Source of the DNA: Ruegeria sp. R14_0 | GTDB taxonomy: Bacteria; Pseudomonadota; Alphaproteobacteria; Rhodobacterales; Rhodobacteraceae | DNA: 64,000 nucleotides | Direction of reading: 5' to 3' | Assembly: GCF_017743975.1 (NCBI RefSeq) | Contig: NZ_JAGHRC010000001.1 | Coordinates: 992,001-1,056,000 of the forward strand | Shown: positions 42,818 to 52,155 of the stretch, in pieces | Numbering within the stretch: the stretch's first letter is position 1 | How the letters are laid out: every line of letters starts with the position of its first letter | The notes under the pieces: generated by a model | Databases searched by the model: none | Told to the model about the DNA's origin: nothing | What the model saw: the letters and a program-made list of their open reading frames with translations, nothing else | Translations under genes and position numbers: made by a program

Positions 42818-43822
42818 ATGACACTCAAGCTGGCAATCAACGGATTTGGACGGATCGGACGCGGCGTATTGCGCGCAGTGATGGAATCGGGCCGCACGGA
42901 TGTTGAAATCGTAGCCATCAACGATCTGGCAAAGCCCGAAATGAATGCACATCTGTTCGAATTCGACAGCGTGCATGGCCGCTATTCGAAACCGGTCACT
43001 CTGACCGAAGCCGGCTTGGATGTTGGTGCAGGCCCAATCCGTCTGACCAGTGAACGTGAGCCCGAAAAGCTGGATTGGTCGGACATCGACGTGGTTTTGG
43101 AATGCACCGGCGTGTTCCGCACACGCGAAGCCGCGTCTCGTCACTTTGAAAACGGATCGAAAAAAGTGCTGATCTCGGCCCCTGCTCGTGGAGACGGCGC
43201 GGTGAAAACCATTGTGTTTGGCGTCAACGATCACGAACTGACCGCTGAGGACACCGTTGTTTCGAACGCCTCGTGCACGACCAACTGCCTGTCGCCCGTG
43301 GCCGCCGCACTGGATGCGGGCCTTGGCATTGTGCATGGCAACATGACCACGGTGCACGCCTATACCGCCAGCCAACCAGTCCACGACACGGCGGGCAAAG
43401 ACCCCTACCTGTCGCGCGCTGCTGCCCTGTCGATGATCCCGACCACAACCGGCGCAGCCTCGGCCGTTGGGCTTGTCCTGCCACAACTGGCTGGCAAGCT
43501 AACCGGTCAGGCCATTCGGGTCCCCACTCCGAACGTATCCGTGGTCGACCTGGTCGCCGAGGTTTCGCGCCCCACGACCGAAGAAGAAGTGAACAAACTG
43601 TTCGTGGATGCCGCGGCCAAAATCCCCGGAGTTCTGGCGGCCGAGAACCGCCCGTTGATTTCGGTGGATTTCAACCACGACTCGCATAGCTCAACCGTTT
43701 CACTGCCAGAAACCAAGGTGACCGACGGTACCCTGGTGCGCGTTTTGGCTTGGTATGACAATGAATGGGGCTTTTCGAACCGGATGCTGGACACCGCAGC
43801 CGCAATGGGCGCCCTAGCTTAA
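42818..43822 (+). CDS. gap: Glyceraldehyde-3-phosphate dehydrogenase, NAD-type
   Basis: 334 residues. The Rossmann motif is INGFGRIGRG; Asn-Asp (N35-D36) provides the aspartate that binds NAD; the catalytic cysteine is C153 in NASCTTNCLSP. It would serve the glycolytic direction. The two gap genes differ in sequence throughout, so they are old paralogues and not a recent tandem copy. A palindromic operator overlaps its promoter. The stop codon overlaps the convergent coaD stop by nine bases. Confidence 0.95.
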   Translation: MTLKLAINGFGRIGRGVLRAVMESGRTDVEIVAINDLAKPEMNAHLFEFDSVHGRYSKPVTLTEAGLDVGAGPIRLTSEREPEKLDWSDIDVVLECTGVFRTREAASRHFENGSKKVLISAPARGDGAVKTIVFGVNDHELTAEDTVVSNASCTTNCLSPVAAALDAGLGIVHGNMTTVHAYTASQPVHDTAGKDPYLSRAAALSMIPTTTGAASAVGLVLPQLAGKLTGQAIRVPTPNVSVVDLVAEVSRPTTEEEVNKLFVDAAAKIPGVLAAENRPLISVDFNHDSHSSTVSLPETKVTDGTLVRVLAWYDNEWGFSNRMLDTAAAMGALA

Positions 43823-44305
43823 ACGCTCTGTCAGAGCGGCTTTGACGGCGGGCGTGACGAATTTCGACACGTCCCCGTCCAACCGGGCGATTTCCTTGAC
43901 CAGTTTGGACGCGATGGCCTGATGCCGCGCCTCGGCCATCAAAAAGACGGTCTCGATCGAGTCGTCCAGCGCCCGGTTCATCCCGACCATCTGGAATTCA
44001 TATTCAAAGTCCGCAACCGCGCGCAGACCGCGCACGATGATCTGCGCTCCGACATCACGGGCGCAATCGATCAGCAGGTTTTCAAAGGGATGCGCAACGA
44101 TTTCGGTTCCGGTTTGCTCGGTCAGATGGGCGCATTCGGCCTCAATCATGGCCACGCGTTCTTCTAATGAGAACAAAGGCCCTTTGTCACGGTTAATGGC
44201 GACACCGATGACCAGCTTGTCGACCAACGCCGCAGCACGCCGGATGATATCGATATGACCCAGAGTAATTGGATCGAAAGTTCCCGGATATAATCCAACC
44301 CTCAT
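43814..44305 (-). CDS. coaD: Phosphopantetheine adenylyltransferase
   Basis: 163 residues; the fourth step of coenzyme A synthesis. The nucleotidyltransferase motif is YPGTFDPITLGHIDI (T/HxGH), and NRALDDSIETVFLMA and the IVRGLRAVADFEYE block are typical. The open frame extends 20 codons further up, but MRVGLYPGTFDP at 44305 is the family N-terminus. It is convergent with gap2, with a 9-base overlap of the two 3' ends. Confidence 0.96.
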   Translation of the reverse strand: MRVGLYPGTFDPITLGHIDIIRRAAALVDKLVIGVAINRDKGPLFSLEERVAMIEAECAHLTEQTGTEIVAHPFENLLIDCARDVGAQIIVRGLRAVADFEYEFQMVGMNRALDDSIETVFLMAEARHQAIASKLVKEIARLDGDVSKFVTPAVKAALTERLS

Positions 44306-44389
44306 CAGGGCCTCCTGCGCAACAATCATTCTGCGCCAGCAAACATAACTCTGCCGCGGACGCAAGGGGCAGCGTTAGGTCATAGGATG

Positions 44390-44827
44390 TCAGTGGCCCA
44401 TGATCATGCCTTGCAAAGCGTCCTTCTCCATGGCCAGTTCAGCCAACTGAGCCTTGACCACATCGCCCAGCGTCACGATCCCCACCAGCTTGCCCTCTTC
44501 GACAACTGGCATGTGGCGAAATCGCCCTTCGGTCATACGGCTCATGATGTCCTGAACAGTGTCTTGCTGCGTGGCCGTTACAAGATCATGCGTCATGTAG
44601 GCACTGACCGGCTGGTTCAGACATCCGCTACCACTGGCGGCCAGTTCGCGTACGATGTCACGTTCCGACAGAATGCCCATTGCCGTCTCGCCACCATCCT
44701 CAGACACGACCACTGTACCGATGCGCTTTTCCGACAAGATCTTCGAAGCGTCAGACACCGTGATCGTTGGCGCAACAGTGACGACCCCTCCGGTGGCCTT
44801 GGACTTCAGAATGGCCTGAACGAGCAT
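44390..44827 (-). CDS. Protein with two CBS domains
   Basis: 145 residues made of a tandem CBS pair (about 10-70 and 78-135) with typical blocks VSDASKILSEKRIGTVVVSE and GILSERDIVR, then VQDIMSRMTEGRFRHMPVVE and LVGIVTLGDVVKAQL. CBS pairs bind adenine nucleotides and sense energy state. Stand-alone forms are common and their targets are mostly unknown. It lies 85 bases upstream of coaD on the same strand. Confidence 0.9.
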   Translation of the reverse strand: MLVQAILKSKATGGVVTVAPTITVSDASKILSEKRIGTVVVSEDGGETAMGILSERDIVRELAASGSGCLNQPVSAYMTHDLVTATQQDTVQDIMSRMTEGRFRHMPVVEEGKLVGIVTLGDVVKAQLAELAMEKDALQGMIMGH

Positions 44828-44887
44828 ATGCTTAACCTCCGAAATAATGTCCTGTTTTCCAAAGCGTTGCCGGAATGAATAAACCTG

Positions 44888-45790
44888 TCAAGGTGACACT
44901 TCGGCTTCAAGCCGCTCAACCTCTTCACGAATGCCATGCGACAGGGCCTGTGCAAAACGGTTCAAGCGTTCGTTCCGCTGGTCACCCTGATGGCGCACCA
45001 GGTGAAAACTGCGGGTCAAACTCACCTGATCCGTTAGGATTTTTTGCAAGTTCGGATGGAATGGCAGCGTGAAATCATGCGCCACGCAGATACCTGTGCC
45101 CAACGTCACTTGACGCAGCTGCACCGACACCGAATTCGATGCAAGCGGAACACGGTCAACACCGATATCGACCAGATAGTCCAGCTCGCGGTCAAAGATC
45201 ATATCGGGAATATAGCCAATCATACGATGGCCTTTGATATCCTCGAGCGACCGGATTTCGGAATGCGCAGCCAGATAGTCGCGCGTTGCGACCAGATGCA
45301 GTTTATAATCGGTGATCTTCTGCACCAAAAGACTGCCCGCAGTTGGTGCGCTGACAGTTACGGCCATGTCGGCCTCGCGCCGGGACAGGTTGATCACACG
45401 TGGCAAGGCAAGGATCTGAATATCCAGATCCGGGTTGGCATCGCTGATTTTCGCGCAAACCTGAGGCAAAAGGTAGTTGGCCGATCCATCCGGCGCGCCG
45501 ATCCGTATCTGACCGCTGAGCGTCTTGGACGTGCCCGCCATGGCTCCTGCTGCAGCACGCATCGCCTCTTCGGCTTTCAAGCCGTGTTCCATCAACCGCG
45601 CGCCCGCTTCTGTCAGCAAATAGCCCTGCTGCGACTTGGTAAACAGCGGGGCGTCCAAAGAAGCCTCTAAACGTGCAATCCGACGCCCAACCGTCGCGGG
45701 ATCGATTTTCAACTGCCGTCCGGCGGCTGACAGGCTTTCCTCGCGCGCAACCGTCAAAAAGACCCGCATGTCATCCCAATTTGGTGTCAA
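44888..45790 (-). CDS. LysR-family regulator divergent from mmsA
   Basis: About 300 residues. N-terminal helix-turn-helix with VAREESLSAAGRQLKIDPAT and VGRRIARLEASLDAPLF, then an effector domain. The long open frame continues far upstream antisense to mmsA and is an artefact. The likely start is the TTG at 45790 with AAAGG in front, giving MTPNWDDMRVFL; an in-frame ATG at 45769 is the alternative. Because it is divergent from mmsA over about 105 bases with TTGCA-type repeats, it probably regulates mmsA and itself (inference). Confidence 0.88.
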   Translation of the reverse strand: MTPNWDDMRVFLTVAREESLSAAGRQLKIDPATVGRRIARLEASLDAPLFTKSQQGYLLTEAGARLMEHGLKAEEAMRAAAGAMAGTSKTLSGQIRIGAPDGSANYLLPQVCAKISDANPDLDIQILALPRVINLSRREADMAVTVSAPTAGSLLVQKITDYKLHLVATRDYLAAHSEIRSLEDIKGHRMIGYIPDMIFDRELDYLVDIGVDRVPLASNSVSVQLRQVTLGTGICVAHDFTLPFHPNLQKILTDQVSLTRSFHLVRHQGDQRNERLNRFAQALSHGIREEVERLEAEVSP

Positions 45791-45800
45791 AACCCGCCCT

Positions 45801-45856
45801 TTGCATTTTTGCAAAACTTCTTTGAGACATTGCCTCTGTTCATGCAAATTATGCAA
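45801..45856. promoter_or_regulatory. TTGCA repeats in the lysR-mmsA intergenic region
   Basis: TTGCATTTTTGCAA (45801-45814) is an inverted repeat TTGCA-N4-TGCAA. Two further ATGCAA copies lie at 45842-45847 and 45851-45856. The first is just upstream of the lysR start and the last two are 40-54 bases before mmsA, a fitting place for LysR binding and autoregulation. Confidence 0.55.
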
Positions 45857-45895
45857 GCCTATCCTGCGCGCAATTCTATTCGGAGGAGATCTGCC

Positions 45896-47395
45896 ATGAC
45901 CGAGCTGTCCCATTTCATCAACGGCGAAAACGTCGCCGGAACCTCGGGTCGGTTTGACGACGTCTTTAACCCCGCCACTGGCGAGGTGCAGTACAAGTGC
46001 CCAATGGCAAGCGCGGCAGAAACGACCGCGGCCATCGAAAGCGCCGCCGCTGCACAGCCTGCATGGGGCGCGACCAACCCGCAGAAACGCGCACGGGTCA
46101 TGATGGCGATGGTTCACCTGATGAACCGCGACATGGACAAACTGGCCGAAGCGCTGAGCCGCGAGCATGGTAAGACCATCCCCGACGCCAAAGGCGACCT
46201 GCAGCGCGGTCTGGAAGTGATCGAATACTGCATCGCCGCGCCGCAGATGCTGAAGGGCGAATTCACCGACAGCGCAGGTCCGGGTATCGACATGTACTCC
46301 ATGCGTCAGCCTTTGGGCGTCGTCGGCTCGATCATGCCGTTCAACTTCCCCGCAATGATGCCGCTGTGGCACGTTGGTCCGGCGCTGGCCTGCGGCAACG
46401 CCGTGGTTCTGAAGCCGTCCGAACGTGACCCCTCGGTTCCCTTGATGCTGGCCGAACTGTTCGTCGAAGCGGGACTGCCCAAGGGCGTCTTCCAGGTGGT
46501 GAACGGTGACAAAGAGGCCGTAGATACCATCCTCGACAGCGAGATCATTCAGGGCGTTAGCTTTGTTGGCTCGACCCCGATCGCGCAGTACATCTATTCC
46601 CGCGCAACCGCGAATGGCAAGCGCGCGCAGTGTTTTGGCGGCGCAAAAAACCACATGATCGTCATGCCTGACGCCGACATGGATCAGGCTGCAGACGCGC
46701 TGGTCGGTGCCGGTTTCGGCGCAGCGGGTGAACGCTGCATGGCCGTATCGGTCGCTGTTCCGGTTGGTGAAGAAACCGCCGATGCACTGATCGAAAAGCT
46801 GGTTCCGCGGATCGAAAAGCTGAAAGTCGGCCCTTACACCGCTGGCGACGATGTCGACATGGGCCCGGTTGTCACGGGTGCCGCGAAAGAGCGTATTCTT
46901 GGCCTGATCAACTCGGGCGTCGAACAAGGCGCCAAACTGGTCGTCGACAACCGCGATTTCAGCCTGCAGGGCTATGAGGACGGCTTCTTTGTCGGACCGC
47001 ACCTGTTCGACCACGTGACGCCTGAAATGGACATCTACAAACAGGAAATCTTTGGCCCGGTTCTGTCGACCGTGCGCGCGGGTTCCTACGAAGAAGCACT
47101 GAAACTTGCGATGGATCATGAATACGGCAACGGTACCGCGATCTTCACCCGCGATGGCGACACCGCGCGTGATTTTGCCAGCCGTGTGAATATCGGCATG
47201 GTCGGCATCAACGTCCCGATCCCGGTTCCGCTGGCCTATCACACCTTTGGTGGTTGGAAGAAATCCATGTTCGGTGACCTGAACCAGCATGGACCTGACA
47301 GCTTCAAGTTCTACACCCGCACCAAAACCGTCACGGCCCGCTGGCCGTCGGGCATCAAGGAAGGTGGCGAGTTCAACTTCAAGGCCATGGACTGA
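45896..47395 (+). CDS. mmsA: CoA-acylating methylmalonate-semialdehyde dehydrogenase
   Basis: 499 residues of the aldehyde dehydrogenase superfamily, specific for the CoA-acylating branch. Converts methylmalonate semialdehyde to propionyl-CoA (valine and myo-inositol breakdown). FNFPAMMPLWHVGPALACGN is a family block; the catalytic cysteine (about residue 281) is in GFGAAGERCMAVSVAVPVG. The ATG at 45896 has GGAGGAG upstream; the open frame before it lacks one. The rest of the valine pathway (acyl-CoA dehydrogenase, hydrolase, mmsB) lies 4 kb downstream on the same strand. Confidence 0.95.
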   Translation: MTELSHFINGENVAGTSGRFDDVFNPATGEVQYKCPMASAAETTAAIESAAAAQPAWGATNPQKRARVMMAMVHLMNRDMDKLAEALSREHGKTIPDAKGDLQRGLEVIEYCIAAPQMLKGEFTDSAGPGIDMYSMRQPLGVVGSIMPFNFPAMMPLWHVGPALACGNAVVLKPSERDPSVPLMLAELFVEAGLPKGVFQVVNGDKEAVDTILDSEIIQGVSFVGSTPIAQYIYSRATANGKRAQCFGGAKNHMIVMPDADMDQAADALVGAGFGAAGERCMAVSVAVPVGEETADALIEKLVPRIEKLKVGPYTAGDDVDMGPVVTGAAKERILGLINSGVEQGAKLVVDNRDFSLQGYEDGFFVGPHLFDHVTPEMDIYKQEIFGPVLSTVRAGSYEEALKLAMDHEYGNGTAIFTRDGDTARDFASRVNIGMVGINVPIPVPLAYHTFGGWKKSMFGDLNQHGPDSFKFYTRTKTVTARWPSGIKEGGEFNFKAMD

Positions 47396-47416
47396 TCCAG
47401 GCTGGCAAAACACCAG

Positions 47417-47442
47417 ACCCGGCCGATCCCGGCCGGGTTTTT
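47417..47442 (+). terminator. Rho-independent terminator of mmsA
   Basis: ACCCGGCC and GGCCGGGT form an 8-bp stem with a 6-base loop followed by TTTT. Confidence 0.9.
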
Positions 47443-47583
47443 CTGTGGCAAAGACTCGCCATAACCTCATAAAACCTGCGCCTTCACGATAAATTCAGCT
47501 TTGAAAGGCTGGAAATTCCCATCCGCCGCAAATAATTTACTCGCAATCATGTGATTAAGCAGTTTGAACTGTCGGAGGCTTTC

Positions 47584-48183
47584 GTGTCCAACTCCCGTAT
47601 GACCCGCCGCTCGGCCCTGCTGGGGGCTGCGTCCCTTGTAGCAGCGCCTGCCCTTGTGCGTGCCCAAAGCACAGATGCGTTCCCCACAACCGAAGAGGCG
47701 ATCAGCACGCAATTGCCGGTGCGCCGCAACATCTCGTCTTTCTCACAGCAAAGCTGGCAGGACCACTTTGATACGTTGGGTGTAGGCGCTTTGTTGGCCG
47801 ATATCACCAGCCGTGCGGTTCACTATTGGGGCCCGGATGGCACCTACAAGCTGTATCCAAGTTCGGTTCCCATGAGCGAGGAACTGACCAAACGTGGATA
47901 TACCAAGGTTGTTCGCAAAGCCGAAAACCCAAGCTGGACCCCGACCGCCTCGATGCGCGAACGTGATCCGCTTTTGCCGGTTCGGATGGAAGGCGGCGAA
48001 CCGGGCAACCCGCTGGGCACACGTGCGATGTATCTGGGGTGGCCGGCTTACCTGGTGCATGGAACCCATGACACCCGCAAAATCGGACGCCAAAGCTCGT
48101 CAGGCTGTATCGGTCTGTACAACCAGCATGTCGAAGAGCTTTATCCGCTGGTCCAAATCGGAACTCAGGTCAGACTGGTCTGA
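47584..48183 (+). CDS. L,D-transpeptidase (YkuD fold), Tat-type signal
   Basis: 199 residues. A twin-arginine type signal (MTRRSALLGAASLVAAPALV) directs it to the periplasm. The YkuD site has VHGTHDTRKIG with H159 and SSSGCIGLYN with C175, the nucleophile. The usual SHGC is SSGC here and the usual CIR is CIG, a divergence shared by some Rhodobacterales homologues as I recall. It would cross-link peptidoglycan (3-3) or tether proteins. The start is a GTG at 47584 with GGAGG five bases upstream. It is convergent with the fasciclin gene over a shared terminator. Confidence 0.85.
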   Translation: MSNSRMTRRSALLGAASLVAAPALVRAQSTDAFPTTEEAISTQLPVRRNISSFSQQSWQDHFDTLGVGALLADITSRAVHYWGPDGTYKLYPSSVPMSEELTKRGYTKVVRKAENPSWTPTASMRERDPLLPVRMEGGEPGNPLGTRAMYLGWPAYLVHGTHDTRKIGRQSSSGCIGLYNQHVEELYPLVQIGTQVRLV

Positions 48184-48187
48184 CGAC

Positions 48188-48218
48188 AAAGCCCCGGCCA
48201 CAAGGACCGGGGCTTTTT
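48188..48218. terminator. Bidirectional terminator between the transpeptidase and fasciclin genes
   Basis: AAAGCCCCGG and CCGGGGCTTT form a 10-bp stem with a 9-base loop and T-runs on both strands. Confidence 0.9.
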
Positions 48219-48233
48219 CTTATTTGAAAACTC

Positions 48234-48710
48234 TTATTCCGGTAGGATGACTGCGTCCACAACGTGGATCACGCCATTGCTGGTTTCGATATCGGCCTGA
48301 ATAACTTCGGCATCATTCACTTTGACACCGCGCTTGGCGTTCACGCTCAGGCGGTCGCCCTGCACGGTCAGCACCTTCGCGCGCTTACCTGCGATGTCAC
48401 CCGACATCACCTTGGCGGGAACCACGTGATAAGTCAGGATTTCGACCAGCTGGTCTTTGTTTTCCGGCAGCAGCAGTGTTTCCACCGTACCTTCGGGCAG
48501 CGCAGCAAACGCTTCGTCTGTGGGCGCGAATACGGTGAACGGACCATCGCTTTTCAACGTGCCGACAAGACCGGCGGCCTGAACGGCGGCGACCAGGGTG
48601 TTGAACGACCCGGCCGATACGGCGGTGTCAACGATATCTGCGGCCTGCGCTTTGACGGGCAGTGCAAGTGCAAGTGCGGCGGCGGCGCCCATAAACGTAC
48701 GGCGGAACAT
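48234..48710 (-). CDS. Secreted fasciclin-domain protein
   Basis: 158 residues: signal peptide ([23 protein letters not shown]) and one FAS1 domain with both family boxes, [20 protein letters not shown] and [13 protein letters not shown], plus [14 protein letters not shown] between. FAS1 proteins mediate adhesion or interact with extracellular polymers. Single-domain secreted forms are common in Rhodobacteraceae, with no defined role. It faces the transpeptidase gene. Confidence 0.92.
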   Translation of the reverse strand: MFRRTFMGAAAALALALPVKAQAADIVDTAVSAGSFNTLVAAVQAAGLVGTLKSDGPFTVFAPTDEAFAALPEGTVETLLLPENKDQLVEILTYHVVPAKVMSGDIAGKRAKVLTVQGDRLSVNAKRGVKVNDAEVIQADIETSNGVIHVVDAVILPE

Positions 48711-48787
48711 GGCTGTAAACTCCTCTCCAGCTTGTTATGGAAAGGGGTACGGGCGTTTTGACGCACCGGATCACAAAAGGATCAGAA

Positions 48788-49633
48788 TTATTTTACCTGA
48801 ACCCAGATGCTCTGGGCGCGGCCGTCCTTCAGAAACGGCAGGGCTTCGACGGCGTCCGGGCGATCCTGTTGCAACAGGAATCCAGGCCAAAGCATTGAAT
48901 ATGAACCAGATTGCAACAAAGCATGGAGCATGTACTGCTCACCCCAGCCTGGGCAGTCATAGAAGAACCGCTTGGGATATTCATAGGGCAGAAAAACATC
49001 GTGCACGTGGATCACGACACCGGGTTTCAGGGCCGGAATGATGCGACAAAACAAATGCGCGACGTCATTGCTCATGCGCACAACATGGCTGGAATCGATG
49101 AATAGGACATCGCCCGCCTCAAGCTGCTCAAAGAGGGCCGGGTCGACGTCTTCCAGCCGTTTCTGCTCGAACCGGTCCACCACATGGGCGATATCCGCCC
49201 TTGGATAGGGATCAATGGCCGTGACTTCTGTGTCCAGACCGCCATCGATGATCGCTTGCCGGGTTACACGGGTCGAGTTGCCGCAACCGACCTCGATCAC
49301 GCGCTTGGGCTTGAACCGGCGGATCATCAGATACAGAGCATCCGCATCCGGGCTGTCGTAGTAGCCGTTATTGATGCGATAACCGGTTTTGTTCCGCTCC
49401 GGGTCTTTCAATGCACTAAGCGCCTCAGCGTGTTCCTGATGCTCCACCACCAATTGGCTGATGTCGAACCCCTCCATCCCCGGTGACAGGGCGTAGGCCG
49501 GACGGGTCAACCCACCTGCCCGTTCAAACGCCTCAAGGCGGGCACGCTCATCGCGTTCGGTCACCTTGTCGATTAGCTTCACACCAAACCGGTCGAGAAC
49601 GGCGTTCAGCCGCGGGAATTTCCTGGGTTTCAC
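48788..49633 (-). CDS. Class I SAM-dependent methyltransferase-like protein
   Basis: 281 residues. The Rossmann-like SAM-binding motif is [18 protein letters not shown], with the acidic residue of motif II in [13 protein letters not shown] and a later VLFIDSSHV strand. It belongs to the methyltransferase-24-like group, often found with glycan or O-antigen modification enzymes. The substrate is unknown. It is divergent from the GCS2-type ligase gene. Confidence 0.8.
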   Translation of the reverse strand: MKPRKFPRLNAVLDRFGVKLIDKVTERDERARLEAFERAGGLTRPAYALSPGMEGFDISQLVVEHQEHAEALSALKDPERNKTGYRINNGYYDSPDADALYLMIRRFKPKRVIEVGCGNSTRVTRQAIIDGGLDTEVTAIDPYPRADIAHVVDRFEQKRLEDVDPALFEQLEAGDVLFIDSSHVVRMSNDVAHLFCRIIPALKPGVVIHVHDVFLPYEYPKRFFYDCPGWGEQYMLHALLQSGSYSMLWPGFLLQQDRPDAVEALPFLKDGRAQSIWVQVK

Positions 49634-49772
49634 GAAGGGCTCCGGGTTTGGTCACATGTTCACCGCCTCCTTACCCGTGCGGATAGGGCCTCTGCAAGAA
49701 CCCGACAGGCAAACACTTGGCAAAAAGGCGATTTCCGTATTCACTGGTCCGAACACAATTGCGAGGGCCGGA

Positions 49773-50888
49773 ATGCAGCAAGACTTCACGCTGGGCATCG
49801 AAGAAGAGTATCTGCTGGTCGATCGCGACAGCCTTGAACTTGCCGAAGCTCCAGCGGGACTAATGGAAGCCTGCCAGGCCGATTTCGAAGGACAGGTCAG
49901 CCCCGAATTCCTGCAATGCCAGATTGAGGTCGGAACACGGCCCCATGTCACCATCAGCTCAGCGCGTGAGGATCTGAAGCGCCTGCGGTCATGCGTTTCA
50001 AAGCGTGCAGCCGAGCACAATCTGGCCCCGATCGCTGTCTCATGCCATCCGTTTGCCGATTGGAAGAAACAGCATCACACGCGCAAAGACCGCTATGACG
50101 CGTTGCAACACGCGCTGGGTGGCGTGGCGCGGCGGATGTTGATTTGCGGCATGCACGTCCATGTGGGCGTGGCAGATCAGGCCCTGCGCGCCGATCTGAT
50201 GCCGCAGCTTTCGTACTTCCTTCCGCATCTGCTGGCCCTGTCGACCTCATCCCCCTATTGGAATGGTGAGGACACAGGTCTTTCGTCCTATCGCTTGACC
50301 GTGTTTGACAACCTGCCCCGCACCGGCCTGCCGCCGGTCTTCTCAAGCTGGTCCGAATATGAACGCACCACGGGTGTTCTGGTTGAGTTGGGTGTGATCG
50401 AGGACACGACGAAAATCTGGTGGGATTTGCGCCCGTCGCACCGGTTTCCTACGCTGGAAACCCGCATCATGGACGTGCAGCCACGGCTGGAACACACCCT
50501 CTCGCTTGCCGCTATGGTGCAGGCCCTAACTCGGATGCTGTGCCGGCTGAAGGACCGAAACCTGCGCTGGCGGCAATATGACCGCTTCCTGATCGGCGAA
50601 AACCGTTGGCGCGCGCAACGTTATGGCGTGGGCGAAGGGATGATCGACTTTGGCGAACGTTCCATCAAGCCAATGCCTGAACTTATGGGTGAATTGATGG
50701 GGATGCTGGCCGAAGATGCCGAGGCACTGGGCACCATGCCTGAACTGGCGAAACTGGTGCAAATTGCCCAGAACGGCACATCGTCGACCCGTCAACGCCG
50801 CGTTCATGCCGAAGCCTCTGCCAAAGGCGAAGACCCAGGACGGGCGGTCGTCCGACACCTGATCGAAGAGTTTCATCAGGACCTTTGA
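49773..50888 (+). CDS. Carboxylate-amine ligase of the GCS2 family (YbdK-like)
   Basis: 371 residues: [19 protein letters not shown] at the start, ATP-grasp-like glutamate-cysteine ligase fold with CGMHVHVGV and [20 protein letters not shown]. YbdK makes gamma-glutamylcysteine weakly in vitro; the real substrate in most bacteria is unknown. The ATG at 49773 gives the family N-terminus; upstream in-frame codons run through the divergent promoter. No peptide or thiol genes are next to it. Confidence 0.88.
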   Translation: MQQDFTLGIEEEYLLVDRDSLELAEAPAGLMEACQADFEGQVSPEFLQCQIEVGTRPHVTISSAREDLKRLRSCVSKRAAEHNLAPIAVSCHPFADWKKQHHTRKDRYDALQHALGGVARRMLICGMHVHVGVADQALRADLMPQLSYFLPHLLALSTSSPYWNGEDTGLSSYRLTVFDNLPRTGLPPVFSSWSEYERTTGVLVELGVIEDTTKIWWDLRPSHRFPTLETRIMDVQPRLEHTLSLAAMVQALTRMLCRLKDRNLRWRQYDRFLIGENRWRAQRYGVGEGMIDFGERSIKPMPELMGELMGMLAEDAEALGTMPELAKLVQIAQNGTSSTRQRRVHAEASAKGEDPGRAVVRHLIEEFHQDL

Positions 50889-51005
50889 ACATCCGCTGCC
50901 TCTTGGCTGTCATGTCATGCAGGTGATTGCTGGTCGTGCAAAATTTCTGTAAGGATTGGGAAATAAACACTCGTTCAATTCATTGGGCAGCGTGGGAGGC
51001 ACACC

Positions 51006-52148
51006 ATGGATTTCGCAACGACCGAAGAGCAGAACGCGATCTTCGATATGGCCTATGATTTTGGGCAGGAACACATCGCTCCCTTCGCCCGTCAGTGGGA
51101 GGCCGAAGGCACCATCCCCAAAGATTTGTGGCCCCTAATTGGTGAGTTGGGATTCGGCGGTCTTTACGTTTCCGAAGAAAGCGGCGGATCGGGTCTGTCC
51201 CGCCTCGACGCCACACTTGTGTTCGAGGCGCTGTCTATGGCCTGCCCCTCGGTCGCGGCGTTCCTGTCGATCCACAACATGTGTGCCAAGATGCTGGACA
51301 GTTTCGCCAGTGACACACTGAAATCTCGGATCATGCCCGATGTTCTCAGCCTGAACACCGTGCTCAGCTATTGTCTGACCGAGCCAGGATCGGGTTCCGA
51401 CGCAGCCGCACTGAAAACCCGCGCCGAACGTACGAACGAGGGGTACACTTTGAACGGCACCAAGGCGTTTATCTCGGGTGGCGGATATTCGGACGCCTAT
51501 GTCTGCATGGTGCGCACTGGTCAGGACGGGCCAAAGGGTATTTCGACCGTGTATGTCGAGGATGGTGCCCCCGGCCTCAGCTTTGGCGCGCTGGAACAGA
51601 AGATGGGCTGGAAAAGCCAACCCACTGCCCAGGTGCAGTTCGACGACTGCAAAATCCCTTCTGACAATCTAGTCGGGGTCGAAGGCGACGGCTTTAAATA
51701 CGCGATGATGGGTCTGGATGGCGGTCGCCTGAACATCGCCTCCTGCTCATTGGGGGCGGCCCAAACCGGACTGAACATGACGCTGCAGTATATGTCGGAA
51801 CGCAAGGCCTTTGGGCAGTCCATCGACCAATTCCAGGCGCTTCAATTCCGGCTGGCGGATATGGAGATCGAACTGCAGGCCGCCCGGACTTTCCTGCGAC
51901 AAGCTGCGTGGAAACTGGATCAGGGCACGCCTGATGCCACCAAGTTCTGCGCCATGGCCAAGAAGTTTGTCACCGAGACGGGATCGAAAGTTGTCGACCA
52001 GTGCCTGCAGTTGCATGGCGGCTATGGTTATCTGGCCGATTACGGTATCGAAAAGCTTGTGCGCGATCTTCGCGTGCATCAGATTCTGGAAGGCACGAAC
52101 GAGATCATGCGCGTCATCGTCGCGCGCCAGATGCTTTCTCAACGCTGA
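51006..52148 (+). CDS. Acyl-CoA dehydrogenase, probably isobutyryl-CoA dehydrogenase
   Basis: 380 residues of the FAD acyl-CoA dehydrogenase family. Landmarks are LSYCLTEPGSGSDAAALKT, the FAD block, and VHQILEGTNEIMRVIVARQM with the catalytic glutamate near residue 365. The genes that follow (3-hydroxyisobutyryl-CoA hydrolase, 3-hydroxyisobutyrate dehydrogenase) make it the isobutyryl-CoA dehydrogenase of valine breakdown (inference from context). A GGGAGG site precedes the ATG. Confidence 0.92.
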   Translation: MDFATTEEQNAIFDMAYDFGQEHIAPFARQWEAEGTIPKDLWPLIGELGFGGLYVSEESGGSGLSRLDATLVFEALSMACPSVAAFLSIHNMCAKMLDSFASDTLKSRIMPDVLSLNTVLSYCLTEPGSGSDAAALKTRAERTNEGYTLNGTKAFISGGGYSDAYVCMVRTGQDGPKGISTVYVEDGAPGLSFGALEQKMGWKSQPTAQVQFDDCKIPSDNLVGVEGDGFKYAMMGLDGGRLNIASCSLGAAQTGLNMTLQYMSERKAFGQSIDQFQALQFRLADMEIELQAARTFLRQAAWKLDQGTPDATKFCAMAKKFVTETGSKVVDQCLQLHGGYGYLADYGIEKLVRDLRVHQILEGTNEIMRVIVARQMLSQR

Positions 52149-52155
52149 GGACGTC

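Noticed and set aside
44888..47470. An 860-codon minus-strand frame covering lysR and the antisense of mmsA
   Set aside because: Only its last 300 codons have LysR features; the rest is the GC-biased antisense shadow of mmsA, which has a clear gene start and motifs.
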